Positions 44,123 to 53,849 of a DNA stretch of 64,000 nt are shown here, piece by piece; position 1 is the stretch's first letter; each line of letters opens with the position of its first letter. A program made the position numbers and the translations under genes. The DNA is from Botrimarina colliarenosi (GTDB lineage Bacteria; Planctomycetota; Planctomycetia; Pirellulales; Lacipirellulaceae): contig NZ_SJPR01000001.1 in the NCBI RefSeq assembly GCF_007859955.1, forward strand, positions 446,288-510,287. The letters are read 5' to 3'. The notes beneath the pieces were generated by a model. That model made no database searches. It had not been told where the DNA came from and saw only the letters and a list, made by a program, of their open reading frames with translations.

Positions 44123-45466
44123 TTACTCTGTCTGCTCGATTGAGTTCGGATTGAATCGCCAGGAAGCACCGACCTCGTCCCGGCCGATAGGAGTCGGCGC
44201 CCTCACGTCGCCTTCGCGAACCTCGACACCGGCCACCGGCGAAATGCCTAGTGAGTCTCCCAGGAAGTGATTGTTGTCCCATCGAATCCCTTCAAGGGAG
44301 CAGCGAGCCTCTACCACGGCGTACTCCTTGGCCACAATGACGTTGCCACGAATGATGGAACTAACGGGCGCGAGCGTCGCTTGGCGATCGTCTGAAAGCC
44401 CGATCAACAGCGAGTGTTCGCAATCGACCAATCGATTGTTCTCGATGACGGCTCGTTTAACTTGGAAGTAGCGGTTCGCAGGCGAATTTGGGATGCCCAT
44501 CATCAGGGTGAGCGCCGACCGGGCGTCATCGCCGGTCAGATTCTCCATGTAGTTACCGCGGACGACGTGGTCTTCTCCGATGATGCGGATGCCCCCTGTG
44601 CCGCGAGCCTTGTTTCCGCGGAAGACGTTCTCTTCGACGAGACACCCGTTTCCGTGCCGCAACGTGAGCGTCCCACTGACCTCGAGAAAGGTGTTCTTTC
44701 GATAGGTGTTTCCGCAGGACTTGTTCGAGACGCACTCGGTCTCCCCGTTGCATTTCTCGAACAAGTTCTGCTCAACCACGCATTCGCCCAAGAGCATCGA
44801 GGTCTCGCTGTCGCCGATCCGGAGGGTCTCGCCGCCGTTCTTGCCAAGGCGCTCGCGCGGCCCGAAATAGTTGTGGTCGATCCGATGCCGGCCCTCACTC
44901 CCGTCGCCCAACCAAACGACGAACGTCGTCCCCTTGCCGCTGCGGCCCACCAGTGCGCAGTGATCGACGCGATGGCCCTCCCCGTAGAGGTTGACCCAGC
45001 GGCACTCTTGAGCGTTGTCGCCCGACTTGGTCGAAATGACCGCGCAGTCGGTCAGGCGGCAGTGAGAGGCGAGCTGCTTTGAATCCACGCGGAATTGAAT
45101 CAGGTCGCTAATTTCCGACGCGGGGTCTCGGAACAGCAGCCCCGCAACAACAACGTGCTCGCCTCCTATGCGGAGCACGCTTGCGCCTGTCACGACGGTC
45201 TGACCCGGCGTAGCGGCCCGGACGGTGATTGGCGCCCCCTTCTTGCCCTGCCCCCTAACGACCAACTTCTGGTCGCGCCACTCGCCCGCGGCGAGGACGA
45301 CCTCATCCCCGGGGCTCGCCGACGCGACAGCCTTCTTGAGTGACGGAGCGTCGTCGACTTGCCAAACCTTGGCGACCGCCTCTGAAGGCACACAGGCCGC
45401 CAGCAAGGCGGCGACGACGGCTAGCGCCATGGGACGTCGTTGATCGATTCGGATGGGACGTGTCAT
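44123..45466 (-). CDS. Polysaccharide lyase family 6 (alginate lyase/chondroitinase B-like)
   Basis: A 447-residue secreted lyase. It begins MTRPIRIDQRRPMALAVVAA, a signal peptide. The body is a right-handed parallel beta-helix. Family 6 catalytic residues are recognisable: the Lys in CVSNKSCGNTYRKNTF (K249) and the Arg in LTLRHGN (R270). PL6 enzymes cleave uronic-acid polymers such as alginate by beta-elimination. It lacks the dockerin and PEP-CTERM tail of the paralogue at 57241, so it is probably periplasmic. It is the last gene of a five-gene operon, 23 bases after the permease stop. Confidence 0.88.
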   Translation of the reverse strand: MTRPIRIDQRRPMALAVVAALLAACVPSEAVAKVWQVDDAPSLKKAVASASPGDEVVLAAGEWRDQKLVVRGQGKKGAPITVRAATPGQTVVTGASVLRIGGEHVVVAGLLFRDPASEISDLIQFRVDSKQLASHCRLTDCAVISTKSGDNAQECRWVNLYGEGHRVDHCALVGRSGKGTTFVVWLGDGSEGRHRIDHNYFGPRERLGKNGGETLRIGDSETSMLLGECVVEQNLFEKCNGETECVSNKSCGNTYRKNTFLEVSGTLTLRHGNGCLVEENVFRGNKARGTGGIRIIGEDHVVRGNYMENLTGDDARSALTLMMGIPNSPANRYFQVKRAVIENNRLVDCEHSLLIGLSDDRQATLAPVSSIIRGNVIVAKEYAVVEARCSLEGIRWDNNHFLGDSLGISPVAGVEVREGDVRAPTPIGRDEVGASWRFNPNSIEQTE

Positions 45467-45489
45467 TGCAAATAACGATCGAGAAAACA

Positions 45490-47241
45490 CTAGAGAGACG
45501 CGGTCGCAAAGGGTGCGGCTCCTGCGACTGCCGACGCCTGCGGAGGCTTATGAAAACACTGAACCACCAGCACCAGCGCGATGTAAGCCACGACAAACGC
45601 GACACCGACGATGCCCCCCTTTTCGACGATCGCCGAAACACCGGCGGCGGTGGCGGCGGTGGCGGCGATCGCCATGAGGACGTTCCACACGATACGGCTG
45701 GCGCCCGTCGGCGCCTCGGCGCCGAGCAGGCTCTTCTTGTTCATCATCACGAAGAAAGTGACGTAGGCGATCGGCAGCAGCATCGCGCCGTAGACGCCGG
45801 CGATCACCGTCAGCCAAGCGCGGGCGTCTCCCTCCCAAAGGAGGGGCCAAAAGGCGCCGACCGACGCGATCAAACAACCCAAGCGAAACACCCAACCCTC
45901 GGCGGGTCGGTCGAGCACTTCACACACGACGAAACCCGAGATCAGCATCATCAGCGAGATCGAAGAAATGGTCATCGCGACGACGCCCACGCCAAACACG
46001 ATGTTCGCCATGAAGTGCCCCCCCGATCCGCCCGAGGGATCAAACAATCGGGCGAGCGACTTTGCGAGGTCGAACGTGTCGCGACGGACGAGGGTCGCCG
46101 CAATCCGCTCGTCGGCAGCGGTGAACGGTATGATCTGATTGGAGCCGCTCACTGTTGCGGCGGCTCTCTGCTCCAAGAGGGCATCGTACGGCTTCTGGAA
46201 ATGGCGAGGGACCTCAACGCTGCCGTCCGCCGCAACGACCACCCCCTCGGGGAGCCTGCCGTGGAACTGCTGGGCCGCCGCGATCACGACACAACCGGTG
46301 GCTAGCACGAAAGGGATGAACGTTCCGGTCGCCAAGTCGAAGATCGTCATGCCACGGAACGCCTTGTCCCAGCCGCGGGTAAGCAGCGCGTAAGGGAGCA
46401 AGAACGTCATGTTGATGCCCACGGCCGCGGCGCCGGCGGCGAGCATCACGTCACGCTGCTCGCCAACGATCAGCTCGGTCCAATAGCGCCGAGCTTCGGG
46501 GTCGGCGATCCCCTCCAGCAGTGGCCGCAACGTCGCCACGGGCTCGTAGAGGTGCTTGAAGTTAGGGAGGAGTCCTGCAAAGACAGCTCCCCAATTGACG
46601 CCTTCGGGAGTCATCGCCATGCGGACCACGACGCCGATGAAGCAGACGACGATTAGTGCGACGACCCATTTGAGTATCGCATCGTAGAGCCGCACCCCCC
46701 AACTGCCGCTGCCGTAGCTCCAGGTGACTACGGTGCAAAGGACGAGCACGGCGCCGGAGACCACCCACCGGCCGAGCAAACTGTTGGAGGGCCCCGGGGC
46801 CAAGACGCCATCTCCCTGGAACACCGACGGGAAGAAGTTCTGTTCACAGACCGCAAAGCACAGCGAGTACTGTGGCAGCGACCAGACCATGTTGGCCATA
46901 AGCGTCGCAATCAGCCACGACCAGCCGAGCACAGGATTGATGTGACGGTTGATTGCGCGGAAGGGCCGTTCACCTGTGGAGAGCGTGACGTAAGCGATGG
47001 CGCTCATCATGACGACACCGATCGCCATCGCGAACGGCTGCAGCCAGAGCAGGCTGAAGCCACCGAGGATTCCCAGGTAGAGGCTGCTGCCCAGCGAACC
47101 TCCGCCGAGCGTCAACGCGCTTTGCAGCCACCCGGGGCCGGAAAGACGGGCATATGCCTTAAGGGTGGCGGCCACGCCGCGTCCTTGAGCGTCGATAAGC
47201 AATTGCCGGTCCGCATCGACCCGACTCGAATCTGCCGGCAT
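45490..47241 (-). CDS. Nramp-superfamily membrane transporter lacking the canonical metal-site motifs
   Basis: A 583-residue protein with about eleven helices and the Nramp/SLC11 layout. TM1 region SGPGWLQSALTLGGGSLGSS has GGGS at 46-49 where metal-transporting Nramps have DPGN. The TM6 region VGINMTFLLPYALLTRGW lacks the MPHN motif. A long C-terminal part has further helices and an intracellular loop with GSNQIIPFTAADERIAATL. The start ATG 47241 gives a short hydrophilic N-terminus. It lies between an SDR gene and a PL6 lyase gene with spacings of 43 and 23 bases. An uptake role for an alginate product is inference from context; proton-coupled transport would fit the fold. Confidence 0.65.
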   Translation of the reverse strand: MPADSSRVDADRQLLIDAQGRGVAATLKAYARLSGPGWLQSALTLGGGSLGSSLYLGILGGFSLLWLQPFAMAIGVVMMSAIAYVTLSTGERPFRAINRHINPVLGWSWLIATLMANMVWSLPQYSLCFAVCEQNFFPSVFQGDGVLAPGPSNSLLGRWVVSGAVLVLCTVVTWSYGSGSWGVRLYDAILKWVVALIVVCFIGVVVRMAMTPEGVNWGAVFAGLLPNFKHLYEPVATLRPLLEGIADPEARRYWTELIVGEQRDVMLAAGAAAVGINMTFLLPYALLTRGWDKAFRGMTIFDLATGTFIPFVLATGCVVIAAAQQFHGRLPEGVVVAADGSVEVPRHFQKPYDALLEQRAAATVSGSNQIIPFTAADERIAATLVRRDTFDLAKSLARLFDPSGGSGGHFMANIVFGVGVVAMTISSISLMMLISGFVVCEVLDRPAEGWVFRLGCLIASVGAFWPLLWEGDARAWLTVIAGVYGAMLLPIAYVTFFVMMNKKSLLGAEAPTGASRIVWNVLMAIAATAATAAGVSAIVEKGGIVGVAFVVAYIALVLVVQCFHKPPQASAVAGAAPFATASL

Positions 47242-47284
47242 GACCCGCTCCGCAAAGAAAAGCCAATGAAAAAAGGAATCGCTC

Positions 47285-48037
47285 TCAGCGCACGACTTGC
47301 ATGGACATGCCGCCATCCACAACGACCATCTCGCCGGTCATGAAGTCGTTGGTCGCGAGTAAATGCACGACTTGCGCGACTTGTTCGGACGTCCCTTCGC
47401 GGTGGAGGGGGATTCGGTTGGCGAGATTGTGCTTCTGCTGATCGGACGTCATCTTCTCATGGAACCGCGTGCGGATGATGCCGGGGGCGACGCAGTTGAC
47501 CCGCAGGTTATCCTCGGCCAAGTCGCGCGCCAGCATCCGCGTCATCTGCACGATCGCCCCCTTCACGACGCCGTAGGCCACCGCGCCCGGGCAACCCCGC
47601 ACTCCGGCCACCGACGAAACCAGCAGGATCACCCCTTCCGGGTTCTTGCGGAGATGGGGCAGCGCGTGGCGGATCAGGTGGTAGGCGGCGTGGACATGAA
47701 CGTCGAACGCGTTCATCCAATCCTCGGGTCGAACGGTCTCGATAGTCCCTGGGCAAGGACCTCCTGCGCTGTGGACGAGAACATCGATCCCGCCCAACAG
47801 CTCGGCCGTCTCCGCGACAAGGCGTTCGTTCTCATCGGGCTTCGCCACGTCGGCATAGACCGCTTCGGCTTGGACGCCCAGCGCGCGGAGTTGCGAGAGC
47901 GTCTCGCGCGATGTGGCGTCTTCCGCCCGGCTGTTGACGACGACGTTGGCTCCGCCGCGGGCGAAGTCTAGCGCGATCGCGGCGCCGATGCCACGCGTTC
48001 CGCCGGTGACGAGGGCGCGTTTTCCTATGAGGTCCAT
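47285..48037 (-). CDS. SDR-family oxidoreductase, possible uronate (DEH) reductase
   Basis: A 250-residue classical short-chain dehydrogenase. The cofactor motif TGGTRGIG is at 11-18, NSRAED at 35-40 (Arg suggests NADPH preference), the NNAG-equivalent HSAGG at 89-93, Ser141/142 in LVSSVAG and the catalytic Tyr155-Lys159 in YGVVKGA. The C-terminal VVVDGGMS is typical. In alginate pathways a member of this family reduces 4-deoxy-L-erythro-5-hexoseulose uronate to 2-keto-3-deoxygluconate. The operon with PL6 lyase supports that role here but does not prove it. Confidence 0.75.
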   Translation of the reverse strand: MDLIGKRALVTGGTRGIGAAIALDFARGGANVVVNSRAEDATSRETLSQLRALGVQAEAVYADVAKPDENERLVAETAELLGGIDVLVHSAGGPCPGTIETVRPEDWMNAFDVHVHAAYHLIRHALPHLRKNPEGVILLVSSVAGVRGCPGAVAYGVVKGAIVQMTRMLARDLAEDNLRVNCVAPGIIRTRFHEKMTSDQQKHNLANRIPLHREGTSEQVAQVVHLLATNDFMTGEMVVVDGGMSMQVVR

Positions 48038-48089
48038 CTTTCCTCGCAGTCAGGCAGTTCGATAGTTGGTGAGGAATCCGCGGGGGGCC

Positions 48090-48995
48090 CTATTGGTCCA
48101 GCCATTTGCAGAGCGTCTTATAGTCCCGGTCGAGCGCAGCGAGGTTCTCCTGCGTCTTCCCCTCCCCGACGTACTCCACGTGCAGCGACACGGGGCACTC
48201 GATCCCCGATTGGCGGTGCATCCTGAAGAATTTCTTATCAACGCGGCCGTCGCCGAGCGGCACGTGCTGCGTCTTATTGCCCGCCCATTCGAAGTCTTTG
48301 GCGAATACGGCGCCGAGGCTTGGCTTGATCACGTCGTACTCAAGCGGCCAGGAGAGGCCCCCCTCAATCATCGCGTGGCGGATGTCGAAGGCCACGCCGA
48401 TCTGCTCGACAGGGATGCCGTCCAGCAGATAGTGGAGGTCCCAGATCGGAGCGCCGACGAAGTCCGCGCCGGAGTGGTTCTGGTAAACCGCCGTTAAACC
48501 TAGTTCTTTATTGAACGCCGCCAGCTCGCGCAACTGGGGACGGATCTCGTTGAGCTGGTCTATCACGCCCCGCTGGGGGTCGTAACGGTAGAAGCCCATC
48601 CGGTACTTCTTAACGCCCAGCGCCGCGCCGGTGCGGAGAACATCTTCGGTGTAAGGGTCTTCCAGCCGCACGACATCGGTCGTCATGATCGTAAGGTCGA
48701 GCCCGTGTTTGCGGAGCGCTTCGAGCTGGCGAGGGAGGTCTTCCTTGACGCGTTCGGGAAGCACATGCCCTTTAGCACGAACGGTCGATTCGATCCCGTC
48801 GAAGCCAATCTCGGCGACCCGGGCCGCCATCTCGTCGTAACTGAGCGACTGGATGAACTTGATGAAGGCGCAGATTTCGGGACGAGTGGGCTCGGATTGA
48901 CTCTGGCCGAAGGCCGGCAATGCGACCGACGCGCCGGTGGCGGCAGCCGCGGCGAGGAACGCGCGGCGATCGAGTCGTTGGTGCGGAGTCGTCAT
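48090..48995 (-). CDS. Exported TIM-barrel sugar phosphate isomerase/epimerase-like protein
   Basis: A 301-residue protein. The N-terminus MTTPHQRLDRRAFLAAAAAT is a Tat-type signal (twin Arg), followed by an xylose-isomerase-like TIM barrel (AP_endonuc_2 family) from about residue 35. Segments such as GFDGIESTVRAKG, YQNHSGADFVGAPIWDLHYL (metal-binding-like His/Asp), FDIRHAMIEGG and VSLHVEYVGEG are typical of this barrel. It starts inside the stop of the upstream beta-helix gene (4-base ATGA overlap). In the alginate operon it may isomerise a uronate or its breakdown product; the substrate is not determined. Confidence 0.78.
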   Translation of the reverse strand: MTTPHQRLDRRAFLAAAAATGASVALPAFGQSQSEPTRPEICAFIKFIQSLSYDEMAARVAEIGFDGIESTVRAKGHVLPERVKEDLPRQLEALRKHGLDLTIMTTDVVRLEDPYTEDVLRTGAALGVKKYRMGFYRYDPQRGVIDQLNEIRPQLRELAAFNKELGLTAVYQNHSGADFVGAPIWDLHYLLDGIPVEQIGVAFDIRHAMIEGGLSWPLEYDVIKPSLGAVFAKDFEWAGNKTQHVPLGDGRVDKKFFRMHRQSGIECPVSLHVEYVGEGKTQENLAALDRDYKTLCKWLDQ

Positions 48996-51805
48996 GAGAG
49001 AACCTTGTGAGAGGGACAACGGAAGTCAACCCGCAAGGCGCAGCCTGAGGGCCGTCGCGCGACGGCGGCGAGCAGCATCGTTGCGAAGAACTGGATTGCG
49101 AGCGGTTCGGGAACACCGCGGGCCGGTCCGGCGCTGGCGGCGGTAGTGCCGTAGGACGCGGCCCAGAGGGCGTAGTCGGCCGGATCGACCGAGCCGCTTC
49201 CGTCGCCGTCGGCCGCGAGGTTGGTTGTCGAACCGAGGGCGTCTCGCCAAACGGTGTAGTCGGCGACGTCGACGACGCCGTCACCGTTGTAGTCGCCAGC
49301 CAACACGACTATCGCTTCTATCGATTGCGCTGTCTGATACAGCCGCCACGTTAGTGCGCCGCCAAGTTGAGGTACGAACGTCGTCGCAAATGAGCCGTCA
49401 AGTTGTCCGGCGACGTCGAGAAGCGTGAACGCGTCGCCTAGCGACGCTACATAGCCTTCATTCATGACCAGCTGCACGGCGCCATCGATTAGGGCGTCGC
49501 CGCCGATCGATAATTCACCGGCCCCGTTGGCGCCGACATGGATCGTCAGCAGACCTTCCGGCGATTGAGCGTAATCGCTGACGACCACCAGTCGGCCACC
49601 AGCCGTCACCGTGAGAGCGCCGCCTGTCGGTCCACCGACGATCAACTCGCCGACGGCGCCGATGTCGGATGCGACGATCGCCTCACCGCTGTCAATCACG
49701 ACGCTTGCCGCTGTCGCGTCGCCGATCGCCTTGGCGACGGTCGTCGAGTAGAGAGCCCAGTCCACGGCGGTGTCGTTGCTTACTTGGACATTGATCGAAC
49801 CCGATTGGAGCTGATCGGTGTAGGCGCCCAGATCGACGACTCCGACATGCGCGTCACTTGGGTTGACGGCCGCTTGCCAGCCCAGCTGGTCAAACGTCAG
49901 CTTGTGTGCGGTGGTCAGGTCGAACAGCCGCAAAAAGTCGTCGGTGGCCGCGCCGCCCGACTGTTTCAGAGCGATCGCGAGACTGCCGTGGACGACGCGT
50001 TCACCTGAATCGAGCTGGTGTTGGAAAGTGAAGGCGACGTTACGGTTACCCGACACGTCGTCGAAGCCCGTAATCGGGGCCATGGAGGTTGACTCGATCG
50101 CTGCGCGCCAGTTGGGATCGACCGGCGCCGCATCGACACTCGTGGGCCCATCGTTCGTGAAATCGTCGATATCGCCTATCAGGTAGTCTCGGTTCTCGAT
50201 TCGATAAACGCCCGGCGTGAGCCGCTCGCCCCAAGCGTCGGCATTTGTCCAGACGTCGGCGCCGCCAAGCCAGTGAAAGGAGGTCACGTCCTTGGCGTCC
50301 TCGAGCTGCGCTTCGTAGAGGCTATCGACGTCGACCGGTGCGTTGTGAGAATCGACATACCCGGGCGGTTGTGGACCGAAGGTCTGGTCATCGATCAGCG
50401 CGCCCGTCGAGCCGACCAGCCAATTCTGGGCGGTAGGTGGATTCTGGACGATGAAGCTTTCGGCCGTCGAGTTCCAGATCACCATGTTGGCGCCCGCCCA
50501 CCCGTGACCCGTGCCGAAGTTGCCGCGGTTGCGGGCGTTGATCTGGTCGCCATCGATCGTGATGTTGTCGAAGAGCGTCCCCGTGGCCCAGCGCTGGTGC
50601 GGCCCCGCCTCGTCGAGGGCGTTGTTTGCTATCGAGTTGTGGAACACGTGCGGGCCGGCAGGTCGGGAGCTGTTGTTGACAAAGTCGTGGCGGCCCTCGT
50701 TGGCCACGGAGTCCGTGACTAACTCCAACTGGCCGCTGAGGTCGAAGGTGTAACGACGCTCACCGGTGATCAGGCTTTTGGGGGTCTCGTTGATCGCGTT
50801 TTCGACCGTCACCCATTTCGCGCCGGGATTGCTTTGGACGGCGGATCCAGAGAAGTTGGCCGATGCCGTGCCCCGCACCCAGACGTTCTGGGCTTTATCG
50901 ATCGTGACAAAGTCGGTTGCGTGGGCCTCGTCAGTCGCCGAGGCGAACATGGACTCGCCCCGCAGGTTCTCGACGCCCACGTTCTCGATGCGGCCGGCCC
51001 AGTCGTATTTCTTGATCGTCCCGCCGCCGTACTGCAGTTCGAAGGAGTTGGTGAGCGGCGCGTCAACGAAGACCCGGTCACCTTCGATCCGCGTGATGAT
51101 TCGGTCGTAGCGCAGATTGAACGACCCCGGCGCCCACTGGACGACGGTCCCGCCGTCGGATCGAGGCGGGATCGTGTCCATCCCCAGGTCGCTAATCCAG
51201 TTGGCAGGGCTGGGACGCTCGACCCGCACGGTGTCGCCAACGGCGAATCCCGCCGTAGAATTGACACGGAAACTGCGCGATCCCACAGGGACCACCTTGT
51301 CAATCATGTTACGTGTCGAACCCGTTGTCGACTGCGATCCGGCGCCGGCAATCTGAATCAACTCGCGTTGAGTCGTCCCGGTCGCCACGAGTAGCGTCCC
51401 GCCTGCGTCGCGGCCGGCGCCACGCAAGACGATTCCGCTGGCGTTAATCTTGAGCTGGCCGCTGATCTCATAGGTCCCCGGACCGAGCATCACCGCGCCA
51501 CGAAATCCGTCGGAACCCAGCGGCAGAGCGGCCACTTGATTGATGGCGGCTTGGATCGACGCGGTGTCGTCGCCGGCGATCGGATCGATCGCGATCATCG
51601 TCGGTACGTTTGGCAGCAGGGCGCGGCCGCCTCGGTAGCCGACGTCTGAGAAATCGGGGATGCGGTCCCCCTGAGCGTCGGGCGCGTAGACGAGGCGGCC
51701 CGTTGTCCCGCGGTAGACCCACTGGCTTTCGACTGCCCAAGCGGCGGGCAAGAGGCTCACAACGGCGAGCATCGGCGCGACCAGGCGTAGCCAACGGATA
51801 TGCAA
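48992..51805 (-). CDS. Large beta-helix protein with dockerin and PEP-CTERM anchor
   Basis: About 937 residues. The start is uncertain: a TTG at 51805 (LHIRWLRLVAPMLAVVSLLP) gives a good signal peptide, while ATG 51772 starts later and a GTG at 51925 earlier. Residues about 60-450 form a pectate-lyase-like right-handed beta-helix (DDTASIQAAINQVAALPLGSD, then GAVMLGPGTYEISGQLKINA and GIVLRGAGRD). A beta-sandwich-like region and a DUF-type PEP-CTERM repeat follow (GELIVGGPTGGALTVTAGGR), then GDYNGDGVVDVADYTVWRD, DGDGSGSVDPADYALW and GVPEPLAIQFFATMLLAAVA. It is predicted as a surface carbohydrate-active or carbohydrate-binding protein; catalytic activity is not shown. Confidence 0.75.
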   Translation of the reverse strand: MHIRWLRLVAPMLAVVSLLPAAWAVESQWVYRGTTGRLVYAPDAQGDRIPDFSDVGYRGGRALLPNVPTMIAIDPIAGDDTASIQAAINQVAALPLGSDGFRGAVMLGPGTYEISGQLKINASGIVLRGAGRDAGGTLLVATGTTQRELIQIAGAGSQSTTGSTRNMIDKVVPVGSRSFRVNSTAGFAVGDTVRVERPSPANWISDLGMDTIPPRSDGGTVVQWAPGSFNLRYDRIITRIEGDRVFVDAPLTNSFELQYGGGTIKKYDWAGRIENVGVENLRGESMFASATDEAHATDFVTIDKAQNVWVRGTASANFSGSAVQSNPGAKWVTVENAINETPKSLITGERRYTFDLSGQLELVTDSVANEGRHDFVNNSSRPAGPHVFHNSIANNALDEAGPHQRWATGTLFDNITIDGDQINARNRGNFGTGHGWAGANMVIWNSTAESFIVQNPPTAQNWLVGSTGALIDDQTFGPQPPGYVDSHNAPVDVDSLYEAQLEDAKDVTSFHWLGGADVWTNADAWGERLTPGVYRIENRDYLIGDIDDFTNDGPTSVDAAPVDPNWRAAIESTSMAPITGFDDVSGNRNVAFTFQHQLDSGERVVHGSLAIALKQSGGAATDDFLRLFDLTTAHKLTFDQLGWQAAVNPSDAHVGVVDLGAYTDQLQSGSINVQVSNDTAVDWALYSTTVAKAIGDATAASVVIDSGEAIVASDIGAVGELIVGGPTGGALTVTAGGRLVVVSDYAQSPEGLLTIHVGANGAGELSIGGDALIDGAVQLVMNEGYVASLGDAFTLLDVAGQLDGSFATTFVPQLGGALTWRLYQTAQSIEAIVVLAGDYNGDGVVDVADYTVWRDALGSTTNLAADGDGSGSVDPADYALWAASYGTTAASAGPARGVPEPLAIQFFATMLLAAVARRPSGCALRVDFRCPSHKVLS

Positions 51806-52328
51806 AACGGCGATGCCCGTCAGAAGCGGCGTGACTAGTGGGCTAGGGGTCGTCCGGGAGGAGGGCCCGAGCGGCCGATCGCCAGATGGCGCACACCTAA
51901 GAAAAGTTGAGAACGAGCCCCGCACCCCAGGCCAATGGGCCTGAGTTGGACGGCGACACGAGTGTCTGAATGCTACTCGCCGGAAAAGGTCGCAGTAATC
52001 CGTTTTTCAGGAATCGGGTTCGGATTTTTGGCGCCAATTGAGCTCCTGACCGCTTATCCTATCGCGAGTTAAATCACTATTCCTACCGATCGCTAGCTCA
52101 ACAATCGCATGTGATCGCCGGTAATGTCTAAACGAATCGCCGCTCGGGAACTGCAGGGAACAGTTCTGTCGGAACATTGAGGTTGACCCTGGATTTGTTG
52201 GAATCACCGAGTTTGGTACCGTTATTTTGAGGTACTGCGACCAGCTAATCGATGAAATCGCACGCGTCGTCAAGTCCCTCGGTGGCCTCGGTCGCTAGCT
52301 CTTCTCCCCCTCATCAACCGACCCATCC
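51806..52328. other. Divergent intergenic control region of the alginate locus
   Basis: About 520 bases between the leftward operon and the rightward XylR-type regulator gene. It is the natural place for the promoters and operators of both. It holds the candidate inverted repeat at 52148-52166. No ORF looks coding. Confidence 0.5.
52148..52166. promoter_or_regulatory. Candidate operator: inverted repeat GAACTG-N7-CAGTTC
   Basis: GAACTG (52148-52153) and CAGTTC (52161-52166) are perfect 6-bp arms spaced by 7 bases. The position, 163 bases upstream of the regulator gene, suggests a binding site for it, but AraC-type sites are often direct repeats and this is only a candidate. Confidence 0.3.
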
Positions 52329-53495
52329 ATGCGGAAGATCCCGCATATCGCGCTGTTGATTGAAACTTCCCGCGAATATGGGAGGGGCCTTCTGCGTGGC
52401 GTCGCACGCTACCAGCAGGAGCACGGACCGTGGTCGATCTTCTTCGAACCTCACGGGCTGGACGACCCACCGCCCGAGTGGCTCCGCGACTGGGACGGGG
52501 ATGGCATACTGGCCCGTGTCAACAGCGGGAGAATGGCGAACACGATTCTGGAAACCGGTCTTCCGGCTGTCGATGTCCGCGGCGCACTGCCCGGGCTCGG
52601 GCTCCCCTTCATCGGGGTCGATAACCGCCCGATCGCCCACTTGGCATTCCAGCACCTCGTCGATTGCGGGTTGAGAAACTTCGCCTTTTGCGGCACGCCG
52701 CGTGGGGAGAACCCCAATCAAGACCTGCGTTGCCAATACTTCGTCGAACTCGTCCAATCGGAAGGAAGCGAATGCTTCACGTGGCTCGGCAGCAACACCC
52801 ATCCCACAACGACCACGTGGGAAGAGCAGCAGCAGCAGATCGCCTCTTGGCTCAGGACATTGCCGAATCCAGTCGGGATCATGACTTGCCACGACGATCG
52901 CGGCCAACAGGTGCTCGATGCCTGCCGCCGGGCCGAGTTGGTTGTCCCCGACGAGGTGGCGGTGGTGAGCGTTGATAACGACCCCTACCTCTGCAACCTC
53001 TGCACGCCGCCGCTCAGCAGCATCGACGTGAATCCCAGTCGGATCGGGTATGAATCCGCCGCCCTCTTGGCAAAGTTGATTAGTGGCGAGAAGCCGAAGC
53101 TATCGACTGTGTTGCTGGGGCCCCCCCGGGGAATTGCCGCTCGGCGATCAACCGACACGCTCGCCATCGACGACCTGGAGGTAGCGGCCGCGATTCGATT
53201 CATCCGTGAACATGCGGTCGAAGGAATCCGGGTCAGCGATGTGATTGCCCGCGCGGACCGATCGCCGAGCACGCTCGAGCGTCGGGTTAAATCGATCCTC
53301 GGCCGCACGATCAAGGCGGAAATCACAAGGGTGCGCCTTGCGCGGGCCAAATTACTGCTCAGCGAGACCGAGCTCTCGATCGCGAAAATCGCCGCCCGCA
53401 CTGGATTCGCTGAGGCAAAGTACTTTTGCGAGGTGTTCCGTAAGCACGAATCAACGACGCCCACCGAGTTTCGGCATCGATTCCGAGAAGAGTAG
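52329..53495 (+). CDS. XylR/LacI-type sensor with AraC DNA-binding domain (transcriptional regulator)
   Basis: A 388-residue regulator. The first part (about 1-275) is a periplasmic-binding-protein-like effector domain of the XylR type: HIALLIETSREYGRGLLRGV, PFIGVDNRPIAHLAFQHL, GIMTCHDDRGQQVLDACR and VVSVDNDPYLCNLCTPPLSS. The last 100 residues are an AraC HTH pair (VSDVIARADRSPSTLERRVKS, LSIAKIAARTGFAEAKYFCE, VFRKHESTTPTEFR). It faces a five-gene polysaccharide operon on the other strand and is probably its regulator, sensing a sugar product. AraC/XylR members usually activate catabolic genes. Confidence 0.9.
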   Translation: MRKIPHIALLIETSREYGRGLLRGVARYQQEHGPWSIFFEPHGLDDPPPEWLRDWDGDGILARVNSGRMANTILETGLPAVDVRGALPGLGLPFIGVDNRPIAHLAFQHLVDCGLRNFAFCGTPRGENPNQDLRCQYFVELVQSEGSECFTWLGSNTHPTTTTWEEQQQQIASWLRTLPNPVGIMTCHDDRGQQVLDACRRAELVVPDEVAVVSVDNDPYLCNLCTPPLSSIDVNPSRIGYESAALLAKLISGEKPKLSTVLLGPPRGIAARRSTDTLAIDDLEVAAAIRFIREHAVEGIRVSDVIARADRSPSTLERRVKSILGRTIKAEITRVRLARAKLLLSETELSIAKIAARTGFAEAKYFCEVFRKHESTTPTEFRHRFREE

Positions 53496-53849
53496 CCCGA
53501 TGCGCAGGTTGTTCCCAACCAACGCCGAAAGCCGTGCTGGAAGCGCTAAATCACGGCTCATCGCGCTCCGCTGTCCGGAACGCCGAATTATTGGAGTGCT
53601 AATCCGACTTATTGGATGGGAGCATTCGGGATTCTTCGCTAGTTTGAACCAGTCGATTATGGCTATTCGCGCCCGACGGCGAGTTGCCTGCCCTCCTCCA
53701 ATTTCTTGTTGTCGAGTCCTCGTCTTTTCACTCTGTACTCGGGCCGGCGAACCGCCGACGAAGCGCGAGACAGCCGATGTGTCGCGTTCTGTGCGTGGTT
53801 TCGCCGCCTTGATCCTCATCTGTCTATCCCGCTTCACTGGAACTAGCCC
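53496..53849. other. Intergenic, no gene seen
   Basis: About 350 bases between the regulator gene and the PEP-CTERM gene on the same strand. It includes a pyrimidine-rich stretch near 53700-53740 and probably the promoter of the rightward gene set. No ORF looks coding. Confidence 0.4.
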
